A stretch of 64,000 bases of DNA from Streptomyces malaysiense. Lineage in GTDB: Bacteria; Actinomycetota; Actinomycetes; Streptomycetales; Streptomycetaceae. The DNA lies in assembly GCF_000980885.2 (NCBI RefSeq), contig NZ_LBDA02000051.1, positions 1 to 64,000 on the forward strand, written 5' to 3'. The position numbers and the translations under genes are program-made. The notes below the pieces were generated by a model. It saw nothing but the letters and a program-made list of their open reading frames with translations, did no database searches and had not been told where the DNA came from. This document shows, in pieces, positions 26,601 to 34,376 of the stretch (position 1 is the stretch's first letter; the number at the start of each line of letters is the position of its first letter).

Positions 26601-29600
26601 GGTGGGCCGGGGGCCGCTCGGACGCCGGTGCGGCAAGTAGCCGTCCGCGCTCGCCGGGTTCGAACAACTCGATGTCGCGCAGGGCGGTGTCCGGACCGGC
26701 GTCGGCGAGCCGGCCCAGCACCGCGACCAGCTGGCCCGCGAGTCGCTCGACGGTGTCCCGGCGGTAGAGGTCGGTGCTGAACTCCACGTCGAGAGTGATT
26801 CCTTGGGACGACTCCTGGAAGGTGAAGGTCAGCTCGAACTTTGCGGTGTCGTCTTCGGCTGGCGGCCGGGGCTCGACGGGCGCGGAGCCCAGCCGGAGCG
26901 GGCGGGGCGGGTGCTGCTGATGGTTGACGACCGCGCGGAAGGGGCTGGATCCGCGGGACACACCCGCGGCGCCGAGTTCCCGGCACACCGTCTGGAAGGG
27001 CACGTGGTGGTGGGCGTGTGCGGCGGTGCAGGCCTCCCGGATCCGCCGGAACAGGGTGGCGACCGGTGTGTCCGCGGTGGCCTCGACCCGGATCGGCAGG
27101 AGGTTCACGAAGTAGCCGACGAGGTCCTCGGTACCGGCCCGCCCGCGGCCCGTCGCCAAGCTGCCGAGGCACAGGGAGTCGCGTTCGGTGTGCGCGGCGA
27201 GGACGGTGTACACGCCGGCCAGACAGAGCATGAAGCGGCTGATGCCGTGCCGGCGGGCGGCCTCGGCGTACCGGGCGCTCTCGGCGGCGTCGATCCGCAG
27301 CCGGACGCGGTCGCCGGCGCCGCTGAGTGCGGCCGGCCGGGGGTGATCGGTGACGAGGTCGGCAGTGGCCGCGCCGCCCTTCAGGGCGCCACGCCAGAAC
27401 TCCAGCGCGGCGTGCTCGCGTTCCGGCAGCCGGTCCAGGGCCTCGCGCACATGGTCGGCGAATGTCAGCCGCAGCGGCGTGAGTTGGGCCGCGGGGTCGT
27501 CGTAGAGAGCCGACAGCTCGGTGAAGAAGAGGTCGAGGGACCAGTCGTCGGCGAGGATGTGATGGATGTCGAAGTGGACGACGGCGGTGGACTCGTCGAG
27601 GGTGACCACCAGGGTGCGGACGAGCGGGGACGCCTCGCCGGCGGCCGCCCCGGCGGCGATGAGCGCGCGGATCCGATGCTGCTGCTCGGCCGGCGGCATC
27701 CGGGTCATGTCGTGGTGGTCCACAGCGGCGCCGGGATCCGCGTCCGGCGTCTGCCACCAGCCGTCGGTGTGCTGCCGGACGACGGTGCGCAGGGCCGTCT
27801 GCCGCTGCCCGAGCCGGGTGAGCGCACGGCGCAGCCGGGGTACGTCGACCTGCCCCCGTACCAGGAAAGCGCGGGAGATGACGTACCGCTTCCCGGGCCT
27901 GGCCTGCTGCTCGAACCAGATGCCCTCCTGCCCTGGCAGGAGCGGAACGCGGCCGTGAGTGTCCGGCTGCCGCTCGGCGGCCGGTGGGGTGCAGGTGCCG
28001 TCGGGCTGCCGCTCCACGGCGAGTGGCGTGCCGGTCCCGGACAGAGCGGCGGCGTCGACGAGCGCGGCGAGCCCGCGCACCGTAGCCGCCCGGAACAGGT
28101 CCCCGACCGACAGGGCCACGCCGGTCGCGCGCTCCAGGCGGGCCAGTACGACCATGGCGGTGAGCGAGTCGCCGCCCGCGGCGAGGAAGTCGGTGTCCGT
28201 GCCGACCGAGGCGCCCAGCGCCTGCTGCCACAGGTCAGCCACGACACGCTCGCTGGACGTGTCCGGGAGGCCGGACCCAGTCATGTCGGACGCCTGCCCA
28301 GCCAGTTGGGCGAGGGCGGGCCGGTCGGTCTTGCCGTTCGGGGTGACCGGCAGCTGCACGAGCGCCGTCAACGTCGCCGGGACCTGCGGCGACGGCAGGA
28401 GTGTCGCCACGTGGGCGATGAGGTCCGGCTCGGGGGCCACGTCCCGGAGGACGACGAACGCCGCGAGCCTGCGCCGGTCGCCGGTGCCGTGCGCCACCAC
28501 GGCGGCGTCGCGGACCGCGGGATGGTCGAGCAGGGCCCGTTCCGTCTCGACCGGTTCGACCCGGTGGCCCCGGATCTTGACCTGGTCGTCGGTGCGGCCG
28601 AGGAAGGCGAGGTTGCCGTCCGGCAGCAGCCGGACCCGGTCGCCGGTGAGGTAGGCGGTGCGGTCGGGCCGGCCGGGTTCGGGGACGAAGCGGTCGGCGG
28701 TGAGGTCGGGCCGACCCAGGTAGCCGCGGGCCACGCCCGGCCCGCCGATGCAGAGTTCGCCCTCCTCTCCGAGGGCGACAGGCCGCCGGTCGGGGTCGAC
28801 CACGTGGACGGTGGTGTCGGCGAAGGGACGGCCGATCGGCACGTCCGGCCAGTCTTCGGCGTAGGGGTGCTGGGCGTCGAGCACAAGCCAGCAGGCGTAG
28901 ACCGTGGTCTCCGTGGGCCCGTAGCCGTTGACGATCCGGCAGCCCGGCAGCTCGCGCAGTGCCGCGCGCACAGCCTTCGCCGAGGCCCGGTCACCGCCCG
29001 ACACACACAGCCGCAGCCCACGCAGCGCGTCGGTGATGTGCTCCATGGCCAGCGCGAACAGAGGTGCGGCGAGCCGCAGCACGCTCACCCGATGCCGGCG
29101 CACCTCCCGCCCGATGTCGTGGACGCCGGGCCGGGCCGCTTCGGGCAGGACGAGGGTGGCCCCGTTCAGCAGGGCGCCCCAGATCTCGAAGACGGACGGG
29201 TCGACATTCAGGGGGGCGAGCTGGAGCACCACGTCGTCGGGCCGGAACCCCGCCTCGGGGGCCCGGGCGAGCGTGAGGACGCCGCGGTGTTCCACCTGCA
29301 CGCCCTTGGGCCGCCCGGTGGTGCCCGATGTGGCGATGACGTAGGCAAGCGTGTCCGGGGCGCTCGGTGCGACGGCGAGGGGTGCGGGGTCCGGCATCTC
29401 CGCGTCGACGGTCAGGATCCGCACCCCCGGCAGCAGCGTGCGCAGCCGGTCGGCCTCGGTCGGCGCCACGCACAGGGTGCGCAGGCCGAAGTCCTCCACC
29501 AGGGCGCTCAGTCGAGCGTCGGGCGCGTCCGGGTCGAGGGGCACGTAGGCGCATCCGGCGAGGACCGCGCCGAGGACGGTGGCGACGGCCCCAGCGGACC

Positions 29601-29793
29601 GTGGGGAACGGATGCCGACGGGTGCGCCGACGGCCCCGGCACGGCAGAGCCGGTCCGCGACGGACGCGGCCCAGCCGGCCAGGTGGCGGTAAGTCAGGCG
29701 GAGGTCGCCGTGGACGAGCGCGGTGTGCTCGGCGCGGGCGCGTACGACGTCGGCGAAGGCGTCGCCGAGGCTGTGGGCTCTGGCTGCGTTCAT
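23650..29793 (-). CDS. non-ribosomal peptide synthetase, A-T-C-A-T-R
   Basis: 2047 residues. A1: YVIATSGTTGRPKGVQVEH near 159, VDPSVFEIWG, NGYGPTETTVYACW near 289, DQVKIRGHRVEP, TPNGKTD. T1: DFLAAGGDSLTAM near 541. C: HHILADDWSLDLFF near 746 (second His and Asp kept, usual Gly is Asp). A2: YIIYTSGSTGRPRGVVVSH near 1223, SPGFDVAAYEQF, INGYGPTEAAIL near 1354, GQIKLRGFRIEL, HGKADR. T2: FFALGGHSLRVIRL near 1604. R: LLTGATGFVGSHVLSEL near 1686 and YAAAK near 1848, an NAD(P)H short-chain thioester reductase instead of a thioesterase. The predicted product is a dipeptide released as aldehyde or alcohol; the same domain order is known in the aureusimine synthetase, where the aldehyde cyclises to pyrazinones. 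Both A domains keep the aspartate that holds the amino group. No epimerase or MbtH protein. Starts ten bases after the SnoaL-like gene. Confidence 0.95.
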   Translation of the reverse strand: MNAARAHSLGDAFADVVRARAEHTALVHGDLRLTYRHLAGWAASVADRLCRAGAVGAPVGIRSPRSAGAVATVLGAVLAGCAYVPLDPDAPDARLSALVEDFGLRTLCVAPTEADRLRTLLPGVRILTVDAEMPDPAPLAVAPSAPDTLAYVIATSGTTGRPKGVQVEHRGVLTLARAPEAGFRPDDVVLQLAPLNVDPSVFEIWGALLNGATLVLPEAARPGVHDIGREVRRHRVSVLRLAAPLFALAMEHITDALRGLRLCVSGGDRASAKAVRAALRELPGCRIVNGYGPTETTVYACWLVLDAQHPYAEDWPDVPIGRPFADTTVHVVDPDRRPVALGEEGELCIGGPGVARGYLGRPDLTADRFVPEPGRPDRTAYLTGDRVRLLPDGNLAFLGRTDDQVKIRGHRVEPVETERALLDHPAVRDAAVVAHGTGDRRRLAAFVVLRDVAPEPDLIAHVATLLPSPQVPATLTALVQLPVTPNGKTDRPALAQLAGQASDMTGSGLPDTSSERVVADLWQQALGASVGTDTDFLAAGGDSLTAMVVLARLERATGVALSVGDLFRAATVRGLAALVDAAALSGTGTPLAVERQPDGTCTPPAAERQPDTHGRVPLLPGQEGIWFEQQARPGKRYVISRAFLVRGQVDVPRLRRALTRLGQRQTALRTVVRQHTDGWWQTPDADPGAAVDHHDMTRMPPAEQQHRIRALIAAGAAAGEASPLVRTLVVTLDESTAVVHFDIHHILADDWSLDLFFTELSALYDDPAAQLTPLRLTFADHVREALDRLPEREHAALEFWRGALKGGAATADLVTDHPRPAALSGAGDRVRLRIDAAESARYAEAARRHGISRFMLCLAGVYTVLAAHTERDSLCLGSLATGRGRAGTEDLVGYFVNLLPIRVEATADTPVATLFRRIREACTAAHAHHHVPFQTVCRELGAAGVSRGSSPFRAVVNHQQHPPRPLRLGSAPVEPRPPAEDDTAKFELTFTFQESSQGITLDVEFSTDLYRRDTVERLAGQLVAVLGRLADAGPDTALRDIELFEPGERGRLLAAPASERPPAHPDTTLTSLFARTAAAHPGKTAVVGEEAALTYRELDRLADEMANRLLARGARPGERVALCLERTPLLIAAVLGVLKTGAAYVPLDPAYPAERLRYVLADARARALVTSKDITDRLFRPGSETDGLPPVLDIDRLVCPSDEPPPARAGACATDPAYIIYTSGSTGRPRGVVVSHRSVVNTLHAGLARHPFTPDDVWLQLTSPGFDVAAYEQFMPLVSGGTLVYCADAARGDAAALVRALRDYGVTVMVIVPSLLRALGRPDLASVRVLIVAGEPADPHDTRHYAQSRVVINGYGPTEAAILATTHEAGPDGDRGRIPIGRALPGTTAHVIDRHGRLAATGVPGELWLGGAGLALGYWNNPERTRDLFTTVPVLGDRRLYRTGDRVRRLPDGNLDYLGRLDGQIKLRGFRIELGEIEATLTRHQCIGEAVAVLIGQGPDADLGVAYVGTADEQEARAHLVRHLPGHMVPRLVVPVPHIPTSSHGKADRTALAARLASHARDHGPAEEIGRAANPLEQELLALWREVLGSGPSIGLSDDFFALGGHSLRVIRLLGELERRYGHRLPVRGFLAEPTVRATARTLARPDAGTRSATVLAEDVVLDPGITFAGPVTAPRRTDSVLLTGATGFVGSHVLSELLERTEGPVLCLVRAATPEAARARLAQTARRYALALEAADPRIVPLPGDLTLPGLGLAGTPGLDAARAAATVLHLGAEVHHLSGYQHLAAANVGGTQELLRIAAEGRAARFHHVSTLAVLCEDTPDGRPRTLSESTPAEHERHPRGRGYAAAKWAAEQLVRQAVARGADARTYRLGRAGGSATTGALSRDDMLTRLLVSSAALGCYPDHPVLASDALPVDVMARALVALALADAPPGTVRHLHHPRRSGLGVFLAGHDRRTGARTRPVALRTWLARLDDAVARGTELPALAYREHLRELCDAPDRAQPADYRNEATLAALYAHGITPPDWADTVVDRWWQYLAPTGETSE

Positions 29794-29803
29794 GTGCTCT
29801 GGT

Positions 29804-30208
29804 TCAGTGCTCCTGGCCGAGGGCCTCGACCACGCTGGCGGTGTCGTAGAGGTCGAGGTAGCGGGAGATCAGACCGTCGCGCACGGTGAAGACGTTCATC
29901 CACTGGGCTTCGTAGCGGCGGTCGTTGGTGAGCACCCGCGTGCGGCTGACGCCGAGGACGACGACCCGGTCGCCCGCGTCCAGGTAGTCGTACGCCACGC
30001 ACTCCTGCACCTGGATCAGATCGCGGACGATGGTGAAGAACTGCCGGAAGCCCTCGACGCCCCGGTACGTGCCCGCCCAGGGCAGGGACTTCGGACCGTG
30101 GTAGACCCACTCGAAGTCATCGGTGAGGAGGGCCTCGATGTCCGTCAGTCGTGCTTCGTCGAAGAGCTGGAAGAAGCGGCGGACGACGTCGACGTTCTGC
30201 CGGCTCAT
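29804..30208 (-). CDS. SnoaL/NTF2-like protein
   Basis: 134 residues from ATG 30208, overlapping the preceding aminotransferase-fold gene by ATGA. Cone-shaped NTF2 fold is suggested by VVRRFFQLFDEARLTDIEAL (N-terminal helix), DDFEWVYHGPKSLPWAGTYR with a conserved aspartate/histidine/tryptophan region, FRQFFTIV, and strands VVVLGVSRTRV and MNVFTVRDGLISRYLDLYD. SnoaL-like proteins act as cyclases, dehydratases, hydroxylases or scaffolds. Placement directly before the NRPS suggests action on a cluster intermediate, for example a cyclisation of the released aldehyde; that is inference. Confidence 0.82.
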   Translation of the reverse strand: MSRQNVDVVRRFFQLFDEARLTDIEALLTDDFEWVYHGPKSLPWAGTYRGVEGFRQFFTIVRDLIQVQECVAYDYLDAGDRVVVLGVSRTRVLTNDRRYEAQWMNVFTVRDGLISRYLDLYDTASVVEALGQEH

Positions 30209-32400
30209 ACGGTGCTCCTAGTGGTGGTCAGGGTGCGCGCGACGGCGCGTGCCCGCTCGCCCAGACGGAAGAGGCCCACCTGGGCTAGGAGCCGGCACGG
30301 GGAGGTGCGCGAGAGTTCCCGGGCCCCGCGCATCACCTGGCGGATCTCGTCCTCGGTGGCGACGAGCGGCAGCAGGAAGACGTCGTAGACGACGAAGGCT
30401 CTGGCCCGGGTGATCCACCAGATGATCAGGGCGAAGGTCATCCACTCGCCCTCGGGGTCGACGACGCGGCGCAGCGGTCCGGGCACGCGGGGTTCGAAGC
30501 GGCCCAGCAGGCCCTCGGCGAAGCGGCGCCCGACGACACCGGCGGGGCCGGTGTCCATCGCGGCGATCCCCTCGTCCACCACGGCGGACAGGGCCGCCAC
30601 TCGCCGGTCCAGGTGCAGTGCGTCGAGCTGGGCGACGGCTTGCAGGGAGAAGTGGGCGCCGAGCTGGTGGGCGTGCTGGGTGCGCAGCTCCTCGACCAGT
30701 TGCGGGTTGGTGCGGCGGGCTGCTTCGTGGACGGCGTCGGAGACCAGGGCGGCCCCGGTGGGGAAGCAGCCGTAGCTGAGCGCCTTCGACAGGCTCATCA
30801 GGTCGATCTCGGGCAGCCTGCCCTGGTGCGCGAACCGGGTGCCGCAGCGGTAGTACGAGGTGAGGACCTCGTCGACGCCGACCAGGTACCCGTGCGGCTC
30901 GCGGCCCTCGGAGACGGTGTCGAGCAGCGCGGAGGGAATGGGCGCGTAGGAGTCGGAGCTGCCGTGGACGAGTTCGATCCAGACCAGGCCGACCTCTCCG
31001 GTCGCCGCCTCCTTGCGGAACTCCTCGGCGGCGTGCGGGGTGTACGGGTCGATGTAGCGGATGTCCTCGTAGAGCGGCCCGAACGGGGCACGGGTGCGCT
31101 CGGCGGCGGTGGCCAGCAGGGACACCAGGGTCTTGCCGCCGTAGTTGTGCTTGAAGACCACGATCCGGCGCCGCTCGGGGCGGGCCAGCCGGGCCAGGAT
31201 GAACGCGCTCTCCACCGCAGAGGCGCCGCTGACGGCGGGGTAGGTGTGGGGCAGCCCGGTGTCCCGGGCGAGGACGCGCTGGAGTTCGGCGACATAGTCG
31301 CGCTCCGTGTCGTGTGTGCGGATGACATCGGTGAGGGCGTCGACGGGGTTGTGCCCGGCCACGCCGAGACCCGCACCGCACAGCCCGTCGACGAGGTCGA
31401 GGCGGCGGCCCGAGTCCAGCTGGACGGTGAGCCGGGAGCCCTTGGCGCGTACGACGTGGAGGGCGCCCCGCAGCTTGCGGTGCATCCGGACGGTCATCGG
31501 GTTGACGTGCCGGGCGTACAGGTCGAGGGTGCGCTGCCAGTCGCGGGCGGTGACGGCCAGGACACGGTGCACGGCGTGCCGTTCGTCCCAGCGTCCCAGC
31601 AACCGGTCCTTGACCGCGCGCATGGCGACGGAGTTGCCGCCATAGGTGTTGGAATGCAGGAATCCGGTCGAGGGGGTGGACCAGGGCGCGAACAGGTCGG
31701 GGCTGCCCGCGAAGGCGCCGAAGGGCACCTCGTAGCCAGTGAGCGACTCGCCGAGGACGAAGAGGTCAGGTCGCAGGGCGCGGACGGTGCGGGACGGCGG
31801 GGCCAGCGGGTCGACGTCGGGCAGGTCCACGGCGATGCGGGTTCCGCGGGCCCGGACGCAGCGGACGAGCGCGGCCAGATCGGCCAGGTCGTCCGCGCCG
31901 AGTCGCTCCGTACCAAGCAGCACCAGGCCGCAGTGGTCGGCGCCAGCGGCGGCCGTGCGAAGGGCGGCAAGGGTGGGGTGGCTGTGGAGTCCGGGGGCGA
32001 GCGCCCGGTCGGGGCCGTCGCCGAGCGGGTCGGCGCGGCGGGTGAGGGTGCCATCGGGATCGAGGACGAGAACGCGTCCATGGTGCCGGGCCGCGGAATC
32101 GGCCGCGCGGTGACGCAGCAGCTTGACCGCTCCGTGGAGGGCTTCGTACCGCGAATTGGCGAAGAAGCAGCGGTAGGCCGCAGGGGTCCCGGACCCGCCG
32201 AGCTCCCGCAGGAACTCGCTGATCAGGTGGCCGGCGTGGGCGGAGTCGGCGGTCACGAACCAGGAGGGCATCGCGAAGATCGGATGCTCCTGTTCGATGA
32301 GGTCGCGCAGAGCGGTGAGGGTGTCGCGACCCGCGGGGCGGAACACGGTGGTGGCCGTGGCGGATGCGACGTCATGGTTCTGGACGTGGTTCTGGAACAA
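30205..32400 (-). CDS. tandem class III aminotransferase-fold protein, N-half lacking the PLP lysine
   Basis: 731 residues, too long for one class III aminotransferase (about 420). The C-terminal half (about 335-731) is complete: SGASAVESAFILARLARPER, FKHNYGGKTLVSLL, LVWIELVHGSSDSYAPIPSA, GVDEVLTSYYRCGTR and LMSLSKALSYGCFPTGAALV with the PLP lysine near 537. The N-terminal half (about 30-330) repeats part of the same fold: RCFFANSRYEALHGAVKLLR, RIAVDLPDVDP in the DEVxTG position, LFVLGESLTGYEVPFGAFAG where the lysine should be, and FLHSNTYGGNSVAMRAVKD. There Ser/Glu replace Lys, so this half should not do PLP chemistry and may be structural or bind substrate. TTG 32400 start has no strong ribosome binding site and lies 98 bases after the GH35-like gene; the true start could be slightly downstream. 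Confidence 0.85.
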   Translation of the reverse strand: MFQNHVQNHDVASATATTVFRPAGRDTLTALRDLIEQEHPIFAMPSWFVTADSAHAGHLISEFLRELGGSGTPAAYRCFFANSRYEALHGAVKLLRHRAADSAARHHGRVLVLDPDGTLTRRADPLGDGPDRALAPGLHSHPTLAALRTAAAGADHCGLVLLGTERLGADDLADLAALVRCVRARGTRIAVDLPDVDPLAPPSRTVRALRPDLFVLGESLTGYEVPFGAFAGSPDLFAPWSTPSTGFLHSNTYGGNSVAMRAVKDRLLGRWDERHAVHRVLAVTARDWQRTLDLYARHVNPMTVRMHRKLRGALHVVRAKGSRLTVQLDSGRRLDLVDGLCGAGLGVAGHNPVDALTDVIRTHDTERDYVAELQRVLARDTGLPHTYPAVSGASAVESAFILARLARPERRRIVVFKHNYGGKTLVSLLATAAERTRAPFGPLYEDIRYIDPYTPHAAEEFRKEAATGEVGLVWIELVHGSSDSYAPIPSALLDTVSEGREPHGYLVGVDEVLTSYYRCGTRFAHQGRLPEIDLMSLSKALSYGCFPTGAALVSDAVHEAARRTNPQLVEELRTQHAHQLGAHFSLQAVAQLDALHLDRRVAALSAVVDEGIAAMDTGPAGVVGRRFAEGLLGRFEPRVPGPLRRVVDPEGEWMTFALIIWWITRARAFVVYDVFLLPLVATEDEIRQVMRGARELSRTSPCRLLAQVGLFRLGERARAVARTLTTTRSTV

Positions 32401-32498
32401 GGCGACACCTGGGCTCGAAGCTGGTTCGGGGTGTTCGTCGGTCCGCGGACGGGCGGCGGGAGAGCGAGGTCAGGTTCGCTCTCCCGCCGCCCGCGTTC

Positions 32499-34376
32499 TC
32501 AGGAGGCCGTCACGCGCAGGGCGTCGGCCTGTTCACCGCCCCAGGTCAGGGTGACGGCGGAGGACGGCGTGGGCGTCGCCAGCCAGCCCAGGAGCTTGCC
32601 TTCCCGGGAGACGGCCAGCGCCGCGGTCCCCGCGGGCAGTTCGACGGCCCAGTCGCCGTCGGTACCGGAGACCCGGTCGTCCGTGCCGGTGGGGTTGAAG
32701 GCGCCGATGAAGCGGGTGCCGTCGGGGCCTGTCCGGGTGAGGGCGACGGCACGCCGATGGGCGGACGTCCAGCGGCGGGCGTCCGTGGCCAGCCCGGCGA
32801 CGAACTCGGCCACGGCGCCGTGCGCGGGAACACCCGCGGCGACGGTGAGTTCGACGGGTGCGGTACTCGCGCCGGGGTGGCCCGCACGCAGCACACCTAG
32901 GGCTCCGGCGGCGTCCTGGGCGGTGCGGTGCGGGGCCTCGTCGAGCCAGCGCAGGCCGACCAGACGGTGGGTGTCCCGCAGCTGCTCGTGGACAGCCTCG
33001 GTCAGTTCCTGGAGGACGGTCTTCCCCTCCCGCTGCCACGCGCCCGCCTCCGCCAGGGCACGGTCGACGAGCAGATCAGCGTCGCGGTCGAGCCGGCTGC
33101 CAGCCAGGGCAGCGCCGTGCTGGTCGAGGAAGCGGGCGAGCAGCTTGAGACTCTCGGCGGTGGGGTTGTGGTCACCGGCCTCCGTGAGGGGCGCGCCGGG
33201 GCAGTACGGCGGCGCGTGGAGGGCGGGGTCGACGCCTTCGGCGCGCAGCCCGTCCGGGTCCATGTCGATCAGCTCGCCCCAGGTGCCCGCCGCGCAGGCG
33301 GTGTAGACGCTGACTGTGGTGGATCCGAGCGTCAGGGCCAGCAGGGCGTTGAACAGGGGCGTGCGCGGGCCGGCGAAAGATTCGTCGTCCCAGGTGAAGC
33401 CCCAGTTGGCTTCGAGCACATCGGTGTCGCCCAGCAGGATCTCGCCGAGATGCGTGGCGAAGGCCTCCGGGCTCTGCGCCGGGTTGCCCACCCACTCGGT
33501 GTGCCCGATCAAGTACCTGGATCCCTTGAGGGCACGGTGCCGGGCGGCCCAGGCGTCGATGGTGGCGTCCGGTCCGATGGCGCGGGCCAGGGGCACATTG
33601 GCCACGCGGGCGGGGCCGGCCGGGAACAGGTCGGAGATCCAGTCCCACAGCCCGGCGATGGCCTCGCCGGACCAGCGCGACCACAGCAGCCGCAGTGCGC
33701 TGGGCCAGTCGGCGAGTTCGTCGCCGGCGCGCGCCGCCTCGTCGGTCAGTCCGCGGGCGGACAGCCAGCGGGCGAACTCCTCGCGGGCCGCCGGGGAGGC
33801 GTCCTGGGCGTCGATGGCGATGTGCACGTCACCGGACATGCCCTCGTTGCCGAGCTGGAGCGCGACGACGGGGCCCCGGGGGGCGGCCGTGGGGGACACG
33901 ACCTCGTCGGCCACGGCCCGCAGCCAGGTGGCGACTTCGTCCTTGACGGCCGGGTCGAGGAGGCTGGGCAACGGCTTGGCCTGGGAGGTGAGCAGGTCGC
34001 CGGTCAGCCCCCGGTAGGGCGTGTGGCCGGAGCCGCACATCCGGTCGGGTAGCCCGCCGAGCTGTACTTCCGCGTGGATGAAGGGGCCGGGCTTGACCAG
34101 GACGGCCAGGCCCGCCTCGGCTGCGAGGCCGATCAGCCGTACGACGTCGCGCTGCGGGTCGGTCTTGCCGTGGAAGTCGAACGCGCGCTGCTCGCCCTCG
34201 CCGGTCTCGTGGAGCCGCCAGGGCAGGTAGAACGAGACGACGTCGACGCCGAGGGCGTGCAACTCCCGTAGGTTCCCCGCCCAGTTGGACGGATCGGCCC
34301 GGTAGTAGGGGTACTCGCCGATGACGACGGGGCGGTCCGTGCCGGGCAGTAGGGCCGCATTCAGCCTGGCACTCAC
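32499..34376 (-). CDS. GH35-like glycoside hydrolase
   Basis: 625 residues from GTG 34376 (GTGA overlap with the dehydrogenase gene). TIM-barrel pattern of clan A: ALGVDVVSFYLPWRLHE, LAVLVKPGPFIHAEVQLGGL, VVALQLGNEG with the likely acid/base glutamate near 177, and YLIGHTEWVGNP with the likely nucleophile near 293, in the positions known for GH35 beta-galactosidases. A C-terminal beta-rich part (LTRTGPDGTRFIGAFNPTGT) follows. No signal peptide, so it acts in the cytoplasm. In a biosynthetic operon it could remove a protecting sugar or process a glycosidic intermediate. Subfamily and sugar cannot be told from sequence alone. Confidence 0.8.
   Translation of the reverse strand: MSARLNAALLPGTDRPVVIGEYPYYRADPSNWAGNLRELHALGVDVVSFYLPWRLHETGEGEQRAFDFHGKTDPQRDVVRLIGLAAEAGLAVLVKPGPFIHAEVQLGGLPDRMCGSGHTPYRGLTGDLLTSQAKPLPSLLDPAVKDEVATWLRAVADEVVSPTAAPRGPVVALQLGNEGMSGDVHIAIDAQDASPAAREEFARWLSARGLTDEAARAGDELADWPSALRLLWSRWSGEAIAGLWDWISDLFPAGPARVANVPLARAIGPDATIDAWAARHRALKGSRYLIGHTEWVGNPAQSPEAFATHLGEILLGDTDVLEANWGFTWDDESFAGPRTPLFNALLALTLGSTTVSVYTACAAGTWGELIDMDPDGLRAEGVDPALHAPPYCPGAPLTEAGDHNPTAESLKLLARFLDQHGAALAGSRLDRDADLLVDRALAEAGAWQREGKTVLQELTEAVHEQLRDTHRLVGLRWLDEAPHRTAQDAAGALGVLRAGHPGASTAPVELTVAAGVPAHGAVAEFVAGLATDARRWTSAHRRAVALTRTGPDGTRFIGAFNPTGTDDRVSGTDGDWAVELPAGTAALAVSREGKLLGWLATPTPSSAVTLTWGGEQADALRVTAS

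Noticed and set aside
26803..29889. A 1028-codon open frame on the plus strand opposite the NRPS gene
   Set aside because: Rich in Gly/Arg/Val/Asp with no domain pattern; it mirrors the codon bias of the NRPS gene. The minus-strand frame holds every NRPS motif.
30613..33306. An 897-codon plus-strand frame across the aminotransferase and GH35-like genes
   Set aside because: Antisense shadow produced by high third-position GC; no recognisable domain.
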